42,612 nucleotides of DNA, from NCBI RefSeq assembly GCF_002127585.1, contig NZ_NEGZ01000023.1, positions 30,846 through 73,457 on the forward strand, given 5' to 3'. This document shows, piece by piece, positions 15,973-24,186 of this stretch. Each line of letters starts with the position of its first letter. Within the stretch, counting starts at the first letter, position 1. Below the pieces are notes generated by a model. The model saw only the letters and a program-made list of their open reading frames with translations, ran no database searches and was not told the DNA's origin. A program made the position numbers and the translations under genes. The stretch comes from Janthinobacterium sp. GW458P (GTDB lineage: Bacteria > Pseudomonadota > Gammaproteobacteria > Burkholderiales > Burkholderiaceae_D).

Positions 15973-17013
15973 CTCCTGGCTGTCCATGAGCAGGGCCAGC
16001 CTGGCCGCCATGCCGGCACTGTCGCGCAACAAGCCGTCGCGTTCCTGCGCCAATGCTTCCATTTTCTGCTGCGATATCTTCCCATTTTCCACCAGCATGT
16101 CGAGCTGGCGGTCTTGCGCGGCCAGCGCCACCCTGGCGTCGTTCAGCGCCAGCAAGGCCGTATCGAGCTTGGCCAGCAGGGCGTCGGCGGACGCGGCCGC
16201 CTGCAGGTATTGAAACTCGAACTGGTCGCGCTCGGGACGCACGGCGGCCAGCGCTTCGCGGTCGGCGGCCGCTTCGCTGGCCAGGCGCGTTTGCTCCGCC
16301 TGCAGCTGCGCCAGCCGCATGTCCTGCTGCACCAGGGTCGCCTGCTGGCCTTGCAGGCGCTGCAACTGCTGGGCGTTATCCTGTTCCAGCCGGCTGATCC
16401 GTTGCTGCGCCTGCGCCCGTTCCTCGCTGCGCTGCGCGGCTGATGCCTCCTGGTAATGGTCGAACTGCGAGCGCACCTGCGCCAGCTGGCGGTTCAGGGC
16501 TGCGATTTCCTCGCCCCGGTCGGCCAGGCGCTGCGTCAGGCCCGCGTTGTCGCTGTGCAGGGTTGCCAGCGTGACGGCGCGGAAATGGTGTTCTTCCTTC
16601 AATTGCGCCAGCGCATGCTGGGTGGCGCGCAATTCCTGGGTGAGGGCGGCGCGCGCCTCCGTCAGCTTCAGGCGCTCGCTTTCCGTCTTCTTGAGTTTTT
16701 CCAGCGCGGCGTCGCGTTCGGCGCGGTGTTGCTGCATGCCCGTTTCCAGCTGCTGCGCCACGTCGCGCTGCTGCTTTTCATAGACGCCGCGCATCGCTTC
16801 CATGAGTTCGGCCGGCAAGCCTGCCTCCGTTTTGACGGCGCCCGCGCCCTGGAACTCTTCCTTCCAGCGCTTGAGCAGGGGCGCGATGGTGCTCTTGCTG
16901 CCCGTGCTGCCCAGCGCTTCGCGCACGCTGTCGACCGTGGGATTGCGTCCATCGGCAGCGACGATTTGGGCTGCTTTCATAACATCAGAGTACAGAATGC
17001 CGGTGCGGGCCAT
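15958..17013 (-). CDS. KfrA-type DNA-binding coiled-coil protein
   Basis: 351 aa. The N-terminal about 90 residues carry the KfrA_N pattern: YSDVMKAAQIVAADGRNPTV, VDSVREALGSTGSKSTIAPLLKRWK (helix-turn-helix). The rest, about 95-340, is an almost unbroken Gln/Glu/Ala/Arg/Leu-rich coiled coil. KfrA of plasmid RK2 binds its own promoter and helps stable plasmid maintenance. This copy sits in chromosomal-looking context, divergent from a tyrosine recombinase. Nested palindromes in the intergenic region are candidate autoregulatory sites. The gene ends within a decayed gene on the same strand. It could be a chromosomal nucleoid-associated protein, or a relic of a mobile element. Confidence 0.88.
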   Translation of the reverse strand: MARTGILYSDVMKAAQIVAADGRNPTVDSVREALGSTGSKSTIAPLLKRWKEEFQGAGAVKTEAGLPAELMEAMRGVYEKQQRDVAQQLETGMQQHRAERDAALEKLKKTESERLKLTEARAALTQELRATQHALAQLKEEHHFRAVTLATLHSDNAGLTQRLADRGEEIAALNRQLAQVRSQFDHYQEASAAQRSEERAQAQQRISRLEQDNAQQLQRLQGQQATLVQQDMRLAQLQAEQTRLASEAAADREALAAVRPERDQFEFQYLQAAASADALLAKLDTALLALNDARVALAAQDRQLDMLVENGKISQQKMEALAQERDGLLRDSAGMAARLALLMDSQEKRAV

Positions 17014-17040
17014 GAAATCACCTATGAGCGAAATTTAGTA

Positions 17041-17076
17041 ACGTATTACATGATACGTAATATGGCATAATATTAC
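17041..17076. promoter_or_regulatory. Nested palindromes between kfrA-like and recombinase genes
   Basis: Two inverted repeats share bases: ACGTAT (17041-17046) with ATACGT (17053-17058), and GTAATAT (17057-17063) with ATATTAC (17070-17076). Both have 6-nt spacers. They lie 28-63 bp upstream of the kfrA-like ATG, in an AT-rich stretch unlike its surroundings. KfrA homologues bind such repeats at their own promoter, so this is the likely operator for both divergent genes. Confidence 0.6.
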
Positions 17077-17200
17077 GATAAAATTTTCATCTTTTTTGAA
17101 AAATATAGACCGCGATAAGATCGCTTATCGCGTGTTATGGGGGTGCTTGGCGTGCTATTCTGTGTGTCTCCCAGTACAACACCCCGATTTCGCCGCCGCC

Positions 17201-18220
17201 ATGCCCGATTTGCCCCTGACTAAACGCCGTGTCGCCGCGCCAAAAAGCGCCGCCCTGGTTCCTGCGCCGTTACATGGCGCCCTGGTCGACGCCGAGCTGG
17301 CCGCGCGCCACCAGGCGTTTCTCGCCGCCGCCACATCCGACAACACGCGCCGCGCCTACCGCTGCGCCATCCGCCACTTCCAGGCCTGGGGCGGGGCGCT
17401 GCCTGCCGACGAGTCCTGCGTCATCCGCTATCTGCTGGCGTATGCGGACAGCCTGAACGCGCGCACCCTGGCCCTGCGCCTGACGGCCATGTCGCAATGG
17501 CATGTGTACCAGGGCTTTGCCGACCCCGCGTCCACGCCCACCGTGCGCAAGACCCTGGCCGGCATCGCGCGCCTGCACGGCAAGCCGAAAAAGAAGGCGA
17601 GGGCGCTGCCGCTGGAAGACCTGGAACTGATCGTCGCCAGGCTGGCCGCCCTGGGCACCAACAAGGCCTTGCGCGACAGCGCCTTGCTGCAGCTGGGGTT
17701 TTTCGGCGGCTTCCGCCGCAGCGAACTGGTGGGATTGAAGCTGGAAGACATCCGCTGGGAGCCGCAGGGCCTGGTGATCACCTTGCCCCGCTCGAAAACG
17801 GATCAACTGGGGGAGGGCATCGTCAAGGCGATCCCGTTCGGCGACGGCGTCTGCTGCCCGGCCACGGCCCTGCGCGCCTGGCTGGGCGTGGCGGGCATCG
17901 CCGCCGGACCGCTCTTGCGCACCGTCAACCAGTGGGGCCATGTGGGCGGAAAGGGATTGCACGCGAGCAGCATCAACACGATACTGGAAGGCTGCGCCAG
18001 GCTGGCCGGGCTCGATTACGTGCCGGAACTGTCGAGCCACAGCCTGCGCCGCGGCATGGCCACCAGCGCCCACCGCGCCGGCGCCGATTTCCAGGCCATC
18101 AAGCGCCAGGGCGGCTGGCGCCACGACGGCACCGTGCATGGTTATATAGAAGAGGCGGGCCGCTTCGAGGAAAATGCGGCGGGGAGTTTGTTAAAGGGGA
18201 AGAAGAAGGCGGCGGGCTGA
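17201..18220 (+). CDS. Tyrosine-type site-specific recombinase/integrase
   Basis: 339 aa from ATG 17201. An upstream in-frame TTG at 17096 would add 35 unconserved-looking residues; neither start has a good ribosome site. It has an N-terminal SAM-like core-binding domain (TSDNTRRAYRCAIRHFQAWG, about 45-65 from the ATG). The catalytic domain carries all expected residues: Arg in GFFGGFRRSELVGL, Lys in LPRSKTDQ, His-x-x-Arg in SSHSLRRGMA, the Trp position in GGWRHDGT, and the Tyr nucleophile in VHGYIEEA. It should be active in strand exchange. There is no adjacent excisionase, tRNA or phage genes, so it does not look like a prophage integrase. The divergent KfrA-like gene makes a two-gene module. 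Confidence 0.9.
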   Translation: MPDLPLTKRRVAAPKSAALVPAPLHGALVDAELAARHQAFLAAATSDNTRRAYRCAIRHFQAWGGALPADESCVIRYLLAYADSLNARTLALRLTAMSQWHVYQGFADPASTPTVRKTLAGIARLHGKPKKKARALPLEDLELIVARLAALGTNKALRDSALLQLGFFGGFRRSELVGLKLEDIRWEPQGLVITLPRSKTDQLGEGIVKAIPFGDGVCCPATALRAWLGVAGIAAGPLLRTVNQWGHVGGKGLHASSINTILEGCARLAGLDYVPELSSHSLRRGMATSAHRAGADFQAIKRQGGWRHDGTVHGYIEEAGRFEENAAGSLLKGKKKAAG

Positions 18221-18413
18221 GGGCGCAATAACACCTTGCTCGCATCGGCCTGGCAGCGAACAGGACGCCGAGCCTAACGCCCGCAGCATGGCTTAATATG
18301 CCTGCCCCTCTAAAAAAAATTAACCTGAAGTCGCCCTGCTATCCAAGGCCATGCGTGATGGTCATCTATTGACACCCTATGAATTCGGCTCGGACGGCTG
18401 CTTTTGGCCACCT

Positions 18414-18797
18414 TCAGCCTGCCAGGCGCCCATATGCGTCGCCCGAACCGTTCCAGTCAATCTTACTCCATCCCTTCGAAGGGACAAATATCTCCAAGCC
18501 ACCTGCAGCGAGGGCTTCTGCCAAAATGGAAATGTCTACCGGTATGCTTACCTGGCTGCTACCCTCAAGTACACGCGGTCCCAGAATTACCCAATATGGG
18601 TGAGGAAAGCGATCGTCATCAGAACAACAGACTTTGACGGAGGCATTTGCCGCGTAGCCAATGAAATAGCGATTCTCAGGTGGATAATTGGAACTTTCTC
18701 GTTCTTCAAATACGTCAAGTCTCAGAATCTGAAAAATTGCTAACGCAGCTACTTGAAGCGCAGGCAGCGGACTGAGGACAAACATAACTTCGTGCAT
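18414..18797 (-). CDS. Hypothetical protein in lower-GC segment
   Basis: 127 aa. It begins with a hydrophobic stretch (MFVLSPLPALQVAALAIFQI) and then a soluble part with SNYPPENRYFIGYAANA, CCSDDDRFPHPYWVILGP and FVPSKGWSKIDWNG. The amino-acid pattern is protein-like, whereas the overlapping plus-strand ORF (18351-18743) is not. Local GC is lower than in neighbours, suggesting acquired DNA. No family is recognised. A second ATG (18785) with CGAAG in front is an alternative start. The about 190 bp between the recombinase gene and this gene show nothing else. Confidence 0.55.
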   Translation of the reverse strand: MHEVMFVLSPLPALQVAALAIFQILRLDVFEERESSNYPPENRYFIGYAANASVKVCCSDDDRFPHPYWVILGPRVLEGSSQVSIPVDISILAEALAAGGLEIFVPSKGWSKIDWNGSGDAYGRLAG

Positions 18798-18869
18798 GGA
18801 TTGTTTCCGTTAATGCTGCATCAAATCGAATGTCAGCGGCCGCTTGCCGTCGTTGCCAGGTGCTGCCTC

Positions 18870-19361
18870 TCAGGAGACAGCCGGGGAACTGATGCGTTTG
18901 TCCAGCGGCCTCGCGTTGAGCGCATCGGCGGCCCGGTCCACGAACTGCCTGACGTCTCCCACCTCGGCAAACAAGCCGTCATAGGCCGCCCGTATCAGCA
19001 CCGTGCACTGCTCGAATTTCGCCAGTTGTGACAAGCCTTCATCGGTGGGCATAAATAGTCGTCGCCGGGCATCATGGTCGTCGTCCCGATACCGTATGAG
19101 GCCCAGGCGGAGCAGCTTTGGTATCTTTTGCATGACCAGCTGGTGCGAATGTCCGAGTTCGCGCGCCAGATCCGAGGCGCAGGCCGAACCGAGCGTTGCC
19201 AGAACAGTCATCAGCGAACACGAACGGACCGGGATGACGATCCCCATCGTATCGAAGACCGTCTTGGATTGCTCGGCGATCAGGACGCTCAGCCGCTCGA
19301 CGGCGCGGCCGAGAAACACGGCGTCATCGATCGCGGCCGGGTGAAGTGTCTCTTTAGTCAA
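18870..19361 (-). CDS. MarR-family transcriptional regulator, TTG start
   Basis: 163 aa. The winged-helix core is clear: VLATLGSACASDLARELGHS (helix-turn-helix), then LRLGLIRYRDDDHDARRRLF, the DxRxR wing of MarR proteins. Flanking helices would make the dimer interface. No ATG fits; the TTG at 19361 overlaps the upstream peptidase stop by 8 nt and keeps the full N-terminal helix, so translation is probably coupled. Being second in the operon with the S41 peptidase, it most likely autoregulates through the 26-bp palindrome upstream of that gene. The ligand is unknown. Confidence 0.85.
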   Translation of the reverse strand: MTKETLHPAAIDDAVFLGRAVERLSVLIAEQSKTVFDTMGIVIPVRSCSLMTVLATLGSACASDLARELGHSHQLVMQKIPKLLRLGLIRYRDDDHDARRRLFMPTDEGLSQLAKFEQCTVLIRAAYDGLFAEVGDVRQFVDRAADALNARPLDKRISSPAVS

Positions 19362-20685
19362 GGCGCTTGTACCTCTGGATGCTGCCGTCCTTGTTCACGC
19401 GCTCCAGCTCAGTCACTTTCCCGTGTGAAACATTCAAGCGGTATCGAAAATCCGACACGCCTTCCACCGCGAACAGGTCGGGACCGATCGGCTCAAGCGC
19501 GACCCGAAACCGTTCGCGCCAGAGATAATAGAGCGTGCCATTGTCCAGGATGATCTGGCGGCCTTCATATTTTCCGGCCGCTTTCGCCAGCATCCGGGCA
19601 TCGGCGTGCGGGCGTTCGATCGCTGCCGTCAGGCTGGGGAGCAGCCAGGCCAATTCGGTTCGCCTGGCTGCATCGGTCTTGGCCAGATTTTCAAGCGCCA
19701 GCTTGTGCGCCAGCGGCAGCGCGCGAATCGAGGGGCTGGCGATATCGGGTTGCACGCCGGCTCCTTCGAAATCGCCATGGTCCACGGGATCCTGGATCTG
19801 GCCGATCGGCACTTGCACGAAAAAATCGTCGTTGAGCGGCTTGCGCGCAACCGGATGCGCACCGCCGGCGGTCCGCTCGCCGATCAGCGTTGCGCGCCCG
19901 AGCTTCTTCATCGCATAGGAAAACCATTCTGCGGAGGAAAACGACGTGGAGCCGGTCAGGATATAGACGGGCTTGTCCAGCATACGCTTGCCCGGCAAGC
20001 CCGGCAGTACCCATTGCCCGCGCTGGATACGCTTGCCATCCTCATTATAATAATAGTCAAAGAGCAGCTGGTCTTTCTCGCTGGAGAAGAAATAGCTCGC
20101 CAAAAATTGCGCCATTTCCAGATGTCCGCCATTGTTATAGCGCAAATCAATGATAACGGCATCCGTATTGCCGACGAAGCGCATGACGGAGGCGGCCGTA
20201 TCATAGGCAAGCTCGGGATCGGCAAAATAGCTGAACCGTATATAGCCGACATTTCCCTTCAGGCGGGCGACCTCGTCGAAACCGAAATTGGTTTCCTCCA
20301 GCCGGCTCGATTCTTCTTTTCGTATACTGGCCTTGAGCGCCGGATCGGCCTTCGCCTTGAATTCGGCGATCCACATCGCGTCGGCACCCACGAAAAAATG
20401 CAGGTCGCCGCTGACTTTGAGGAGATCGTCGGTCAGCTTGCTCGCAAACTCAGCCTTCGTGGTCGCCGCGTCATACGCTCCCTTTTTCAGACGCTCCTGA
20501 AGCACCGGCGCAATTTTTCTTGCGATGTCCGGAAACGGGTAGTTCGCATTCAAGGCGCTATCGAGCGAGGCGATGACCGCGCCCTTTTCGTCTCGCGAGA
20601 TGCCCGGTGCCTCGGCAAAAGCGCCCGATGCGCAAACGATGGACAGTGCCGACAGCGTTTGAAGCAGACATAGGTGATAGCGCAT
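19354..20685 (-). CDS. S41-family (tail-specific/IRBP-like) peptidase
   Basis: 443 aa from ATG 20685, which has a GGGGGAA ribosome site. The upstream extension runs through the operator and is rejected. Residues 1-24 are a signal peptide (SIVCASGAFA|EA). The S41 core includes GNVGYIRFSYF, DAVIIDLRYNNGGHLE, the Ser-containing GSTSFSSAEWFSYAMKKLG, and LIGERTAGGAHP. There is no PDZ domain, as in IRBP-like members. It is probably a periplasmic protease or a peptide-binding relative. A C-terminal about 100-residue beta-rich domain (IILDNGTLYYLWRERFRV) follows the peptidase core. It forms an operon with the downstream MarR regulator. Sequence style and lower GC hint at acquisition from another lineage. 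Confidence 0.85.
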   Translation of the reverse strand: MRYHLCLLQTLSALSIVCASGAFAEAPGISRDEKGAVIASLDSALNANYPFPDIARKIAPVLQERLKKGAYDAATTKAEFASKLTDDLLKVSGDLHFFVGADAMWIAEFKAKADPALKASIRKEESSRLEETNFGFDEVARLKGNVGYIRFSYFADPELAYDTAASVMRFVGNTDAVIIDLRYNNGGHLEMAQFLASYFFSSEKDQLLFDYYYNEDGKRIQRGQWVLPGLPGKRMLDKPVYILTGSTSFSSAEWFSYAMKKLGRATLIGERTAGGAHPVARKPLNDDFFVQVPIGQIQDPVDHGDFEGAGVQPDIASPSIRALPLAHKLALENLAKTDAARRTELAWLLPSLTAAIERPHADARMLAKAAGKYEGRQIILDNGTLYYLWRERFRVALEPIGPDLFAVEGVSDFRYRLNVSHGKVTELERVNKDGSIQRYKRLD

Positions 20686-20716
20686 TCTAATATTCCCCCA
20701 CGGTGAGAGCCGATCA

Positions 20717-20742
20717 TACAACATATTGCGCAATATGTTGTA
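20717..20742 (-). promoter_or_regulatory. Perfect 26-bp palindrome upstream of S41 peptidase-marR operon
   Basis: TACAACATATTGC (20717-20729) is followed immediately by its exact reverse complement GCAATATGTTGTA (20730-20742), with no spacer. It ends 32 bp upstream of the peptidase ATG, overlapping the expected promoter. Spacerless AT-rich palindromes are typical MarR operators, and a marR gene lies in the same operon. Confidence 0.75.
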
Positions 20743-20827
20743 CAAACTATGCGAGGTTCGCCCGGAGGAGGCTGGCGTTCGTCAAGCTCTGCTTTTGGCG
20801 GCTTGTGCCCATTGCTGCCGCCCGCAG

Positions 20828-21799
20828 TTAAATTGACAGTGAAATTTGCTTCAACTTTGCTTCGATCTGATTCAACGCATTGAGCCTTTCTTCGCGATGA
20901 GACCAGTTCCCAGCGGCCAGCGCCCGGGCTCTTTGCTGCCCAATACAGTCCAATGCCAGTTGTCGCGCCTGCTGGTCGCATGCCGCTCTTAGCTTGATAT
21001 CGGCAAATGCGAGCGCAATCGCCGCTTCGCAGCGAACATCCTCGTCCATGGCGTTGATGCCGGAGTATCCCCACTGTCTTGCCAGTTTCTCAAGGAATCG
21101 AATTGGCATGACGGTCTTGTGCGTCTTGTGCCAATCGCGATAGCTCTCCAGAAGATCGGCTCCAGTATCATTGCCGTTCGGCGAGAAATCATCCGCGCAG
21201 CTCCAAAAAAATGGATCATCCAGAATTTCGCGTGCTTTGGGATGAAAGTCCTCCCAATCAATTCCCAACTTCTCCCAGGGTGACATTCCATCACGCTTGG
21301 CTCGTGCTGCTGCCTCCAGCCCGGACGCAAGGAGTTGCAGAGCTTCCCCCGAATGGGGGATGCGTTTCTTGGCAGCTTCACAGTGGTCTAGAAATCTCTC
21401 CAGGCTGAAATCATCCGTGCGCTTCAATCGCGTTCGCAATAGCCCGAGTGCATTGATGACTTCATCAACGCCTGCCTTAAAAAGTGGCAAAGACAATGTT
21501 GCAGAGCGCGTCCAGTCCCGACCTTCCATCAATTCGCTGGCGATATCGATCTCGAGCTTGCCCTTTGCTCTGCGATAAGTGATCTTAGGTAGCGTTGAGC
21601 GGAAATTATTGTGCCTCTCCAGCAGAGCTTCCAACGTCTTCTTTGCCGGACCAGCGTCTCTAAAGTGAAGCGTGACTGCAATTTCCTTGATCGCGTCTCC
21701 AAAGCTGCCGCCTCCCGCCAGAAGAAAATCCCCAATCGGAGATAACGTCGTGTGACCGCCGTAGCAATTATAGGATTTAGCGCTTACATGGAAATCCAT
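20828..21799 (-). CDS. Hypothetical protein, unrecognised family
   Basis: 323 aa from ATG 21799 (MDFHVSAKSYNCYGGHTTLS). The 21-residue upstream extension to 21862 looks non-conserved, and an AAAGG site precedes 21799. The N-terminal part is beta-rich (EIAVTLHFRDAG, GKLEIDIASELM). The rest is helical with WEKLGIDWEDFHPKAREIL and a Gln/Ala-rich C-terminal helix. There is no signal peptide, membrane segment or catalytic signature. GC is lower than average for the window. It could be a cargo gene of the same acquired segment as the S41/MarR operon. No function is proposed. Confidence 0.65.
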   Translation of the reverse strand: MDFHVSAKSYNCYGGHTTLSPIGDFLLAGGGSFGDAIKEIAVTLHFRDAGPAKKTLEALLERHNNFRSTLPKITYRRAKGKLEIDIASELMEGRDWTRSATLSLPLFKAGVDEVINALGLLRTRLKRTDDFSLERFLDHCEAAKKRIPHSGEALQLLASGLEAAARAKRDGMSPWEKLGIDWEDFHPKAREILDDPFFWSCADDFSPNGNDTGADLLESYRDWHKTHKTVMPIRFLEKLARQWGYSGINAMDEDVRCEAAIALAFADIKLRAACDQQARQLALDCIGQQRARALAAGNWSHREERLNALNQIEAKLKQISLSI

Positions 21800-21881
21800 T
21801 AGATGCTGCCTTTCATGCAAAATTCCAGTCTTTCTGAATGTCGATACAGCCAAAAACTGCACAGACTAGTGCCGGGCCATA

Positions 21882-22334
21882 TCACGCGGCCGCTTGTTCC
21901 CGGGGGCGGATGATCATGCAGGTGGCCGTCGCGTGCGCGTAGACTTTACCGGCTTCGTCGCGGATCGTGCCTTCGGAAATGACCAGGTTGCGGCCCGCAT
22001 TGATGACTTTGCCTTCCGCAAAGACCGTCACGTTGAAGGGCAGGGGGCGGCACATTTTGATGTTCAGGTCCGTCGTGCCGTAGCTTTCGCCGGCCGGCAA
22101 GACCGTGTGCGTAGCGCAACCCGTGACCGTGTCGAGCACGGTGGCGGCGAAACCGCCGTGCACGCCGCCCATGGGATTCGTGTGGTTTTCATTCGCCGTG
22201 GCCGTGAAGATGACTCTGCCATGCTCGATCGTGTGTGCATCCATGGGCATGGTCTTGGAAATGCCGGGCCGGGGAAACAGGCCTTGCGCGAACGCTTGCA
22301 TCAGTTGCAAGCCGGTCATGTCTTTCGGGTGCAT
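21882..22334 (-). CDS. PaaI-family hotdog thioesterase
   Basis: 150 aa, the usual length for a single hotdog domain. The PaaI signature is seen in ENHTNPMGGVHGGFAATVLD, where Asn, the HGG loop and Asp form the acyl-CoA hydrolysis site. SYGTTDLNIKMCRPLP follows, the central strand pairing region. It is expected to be a cytoplasmic homotetramer hydrolysing aryl- or acyl-CoA thioesters. The start ATG 22334 has an AGGAG site. It lies 33 nt after the marR gene on the same strand, so the MarR protein probably controls it. Confidence 0.9.
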   Translation of the reverse strand: MHPKDMTGLQLMQAFAQGLFPRPGISKTMPMDAHTIEHGRVIFTATANENHTNPMGGVHGGFAATVLDTVTGCATHTVLPAGESYGTTDLNIKMCRPLPFNVTVFAEGKVINAGRNLVISEGTIRDEAGKVYAHATATCMIIRPREQAAA

Positions 22335-22367
22335 GGGTAACTCCTGTGGTGGTGATGTGGGGATGAA

Positions 22368-22859
22368 TCAGACGTCCTGCGTAAAACGCAGGCGCGAGGC
22401 GTGCAGCAGGAAGCGGGCGACGACGGCCAGTTCTTCCTCGCTGAAACCGGCTTTCAGTTGTTCATTCAGGCTGTCGAGCAGGGGCAGGGCGTGGGCCAGT
22501 ACCTCGCCGCCCTTGGCCGACATGTGCAGGGCGCCGGCGCGCGCGTCGAGCGCCGACTGGCCGCGCACGATCAGGCCGTTTTCTTCCATGCGCGCCACCA
22601 GGCCCGTCACGGCCGAGTTTTTCAGCTGCAGCGCCCGCCCCAGATCCTTCAATTGGCAGCCTTCCTCGCCCTTCAGGGCAAACAGGGCGACCACTTGCGT
22701 GCCGGAAAAGCCCAGTTCGCTGGTGAAAACGGCATCGGCCGAGCGGAACAGATTCTGGCGCGCCAGGTTGAGCAGGTTGAACAGGCGCGGCGAACGCTCG
22801 CCCAGCGGGCAGGCGGCAGCATCGGCGAGGTCGGATTGGGGCGAGGTATTGGTACGCAT
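22368..22859 (-). CDS. MarR-family transcriptional regulator
   Basis: 163 aa. The winged-helix domain spans about 50-115: GTQVVALFALKGEEGCQLKD, then LGRALQLKNSAVTGLVARME (recognition helix), and ENGLIVRGQSALDARAGALH (wing with D-x-R). It begins the operon with the PaaI thioesterase and likely represses both genes in response to an aromatic or acyl ligand, by analogy with PaaI-linked regulators. Upstream, overlapping short palindromes GTATAC (22865-22870) and TACGTA (22874-22879) directly abut the start and may be part of the operator. Confidence 0.9.
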   Translation of the reverse strand: MRTNTSPQSDLADAAACPLGERSPRLFNLLNLARQNLFRSADAVFTSELGFSGTQVVALFALKGEEGCQLKDLGRALQLKNSAVTGLVARMEENGLIVRGQSALDARAGALHMSAKGGEVLAHALPLLDSLNEQLKAGFSEEELAVVARFLLHASRLRFTQDV

Positions 22860-22898
22860 GCGAAGTATACTACTACGTATGCGTAATAAATCAAGCGA

Positions 22899-24086
22899 CT
22901 ATTGCCAGTCGCGCCGGTGGCGTCCGATGTAGCGGGCACGGGGCCGTATCAGGGCCGCGCTGGCGGCTTGCTCGGCGGCATGCGCGATCCAGCCGGCCGA
23001 GCGGGCCAGCGCAAACACGCTCCATCCCGCGCCCTCGGGCCAGCCGAACGCCAGTTCCATCGCGGCCAGCGCCAGGTCGGCGTTTGGGCGGACATCGAGC
23101 AGCTCGCTTGCCGTGGCGCAGACGGCCAGGATGGCGGCCAGATGGGGGTGCCCGCGCGACAGCGCCGACAGGCGTTCCAGCAGATACGCGGCGCGCGGGT
23201 CGCCGTCTGGATACAGCGGGTGGCCAAAACCGGCGAATTCCGGCGCGACGGTCTTGTAATAGGCGACGATGGCGGCCCCGGCGTCCGGCGCGGCCAGCGC
23301 CTGCGTCAACATGCGCCGGGCCGCCGCGCCGCCGCCGCCATGCTTGTCGCCGGACAAGGCCGCCAGCCCGGCCATCAGCGCGGCGGGCAGGCTGGCGCCC
23401 GTCGAAGCGACGCAGCGCACGGCAAACGTCGAGGCATTCAATTCATGGTCGGCCAGCAATACGAGCGCGGCGCGGATCAATTCAGCCTGCTCCGCACCGG
23501 CTTGCCACGCCCGGGCCAGCTGCCGGTGCAGCGGCAAGGCGGACGGCGCCGTCTGCAGCAAGGCGGCGGCCAGCAGGCGCATCAGGGCGGGGCCGGACTG
23601 CAGCATGCTTGCAGGCATCGTCGCGGGAACGGACGCCAGGCTGGCCATGGCGAACATGGCGCGCGCCAGCGGCGGCCCGTCCGGCGCGCCGGCCAGCGCC
23701 TGCGGCACGGCAGGCGCGTCCTGCGGAAAATGATCGATGGCGCCATCGTCCCACAGCAGGCCGGCGATTGCTTCCAGCGTCGCGGACTCGGCCAATGCCG
23801 TCGCATCGCAGCCGCGGTACAGCAATCGTCCATCGACAATATGGGAAATCCGCGTTTCCAGCACCGGCAAGCCCCAGTGCATGGCGGCCACGGCCGTCTG
23901 GCCGCCCCGTTTGGCGTCGTTCTTGCGCGCCGCCAGGCGCAGCACGTCTTCCTGCGGATAGCGCTTGCGGCGCGATGTGCCGTTGCTGACGGAGGTCAGC
24001 AAGCCCCGGCTGACATAGGCATACAGGGTAGGCAGGCTGACGCCCAGCAGGCGTGCCGCGTCAGGAGCGGACAGATGGTTGTTCAT
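22899..24086 (-). CDS. Citrate synthase-like protein with N-terminal MerR-type helix-turn-helix
   Basis: 395 aa from ATG 24086 (alternative ATG at 24095, GTG at 24110). Residues 1-60 resemble a MerR/excisionase helix-turn-helix (LSAPDAARLLGVSLPTLYAY, then RRKRYPQEDVLRLAARK). The remainder is a citrate synthase fold: LADHELNASTFAVRCVASTG, GDKHGGGGAAARR (first catalytic His region, altered from the usual LHGGA), GFGHPLYPDGDPRA (second His), NADLALAAMELAFG (Asp), and RPRARYIGR near the C-terminus. Such HTH-citrate synthases are known in proteobacteria, and their substrate (citrate or methylcitrate) is unclear. The lone GC-rich gene lies divergent from the GNAT gene. Confidence 0.85.
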   Translation of the reverse strand: MNNHLSAPDAARLLGVSLPTLYAYVSRGLLTSVSNGTSRRKRYPQEDVLRLAARKNDAKRGGQTAVAAMHWGLPVLETRISHIVDGRLLYRGCDATALAESATLEAIAGLLWDDGAIDHFPQDAPAVPQALAGAPDGPPLARAMFAMASLASVPATMPASMLQSGPALMRLLAAALLQTAPSALPLHRQLARAWQAGAEQAELIRAALVLLADHELNASTFAVRCVASTGASLPAALMAGLAALSGDKHGGGGAAARRMLTQALAAPDAGAAIVAYYKTVAPEFAGFGHPLYPDGDPRAAYLLERLSALSRGHPHLAAILAVCATASELLDVRPNADLALAAMELAFGWPEGAGWSVFALARSAGWIAHAAEQAASAALIRPRARYIGRHRRDWQ

Positions 24087-24186
24087 GGCGGCCATTGTAG
24101 CGGCTGCCACTTTATATTGATTGATGGAATCAAGATTGACGGGCCGGGCGGCGCGTCACTAGACTCATGCCTTTCCAGGAGTCTCC

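Noticed and set aside
17201..18220. Recombinase as a prophage or ICE integrase with att sites
   Set aside because: No tRNA, no flanking direct repeats seen and no phage or conjugation genes nearby.
18351..18743. 130-aa plus-strand ORF
   Set aside because: Overlaps the minus-strand ORF 18414-18797, which has a much more protein-like composition; the plus frame looks random.
24110..24110. GTG start for the citrate-synthase-like gene
   Set aside because: ATG codons 15 and 24 bp downstream sit directly before the helix-turn-helix; the extension adds only low-information residues.
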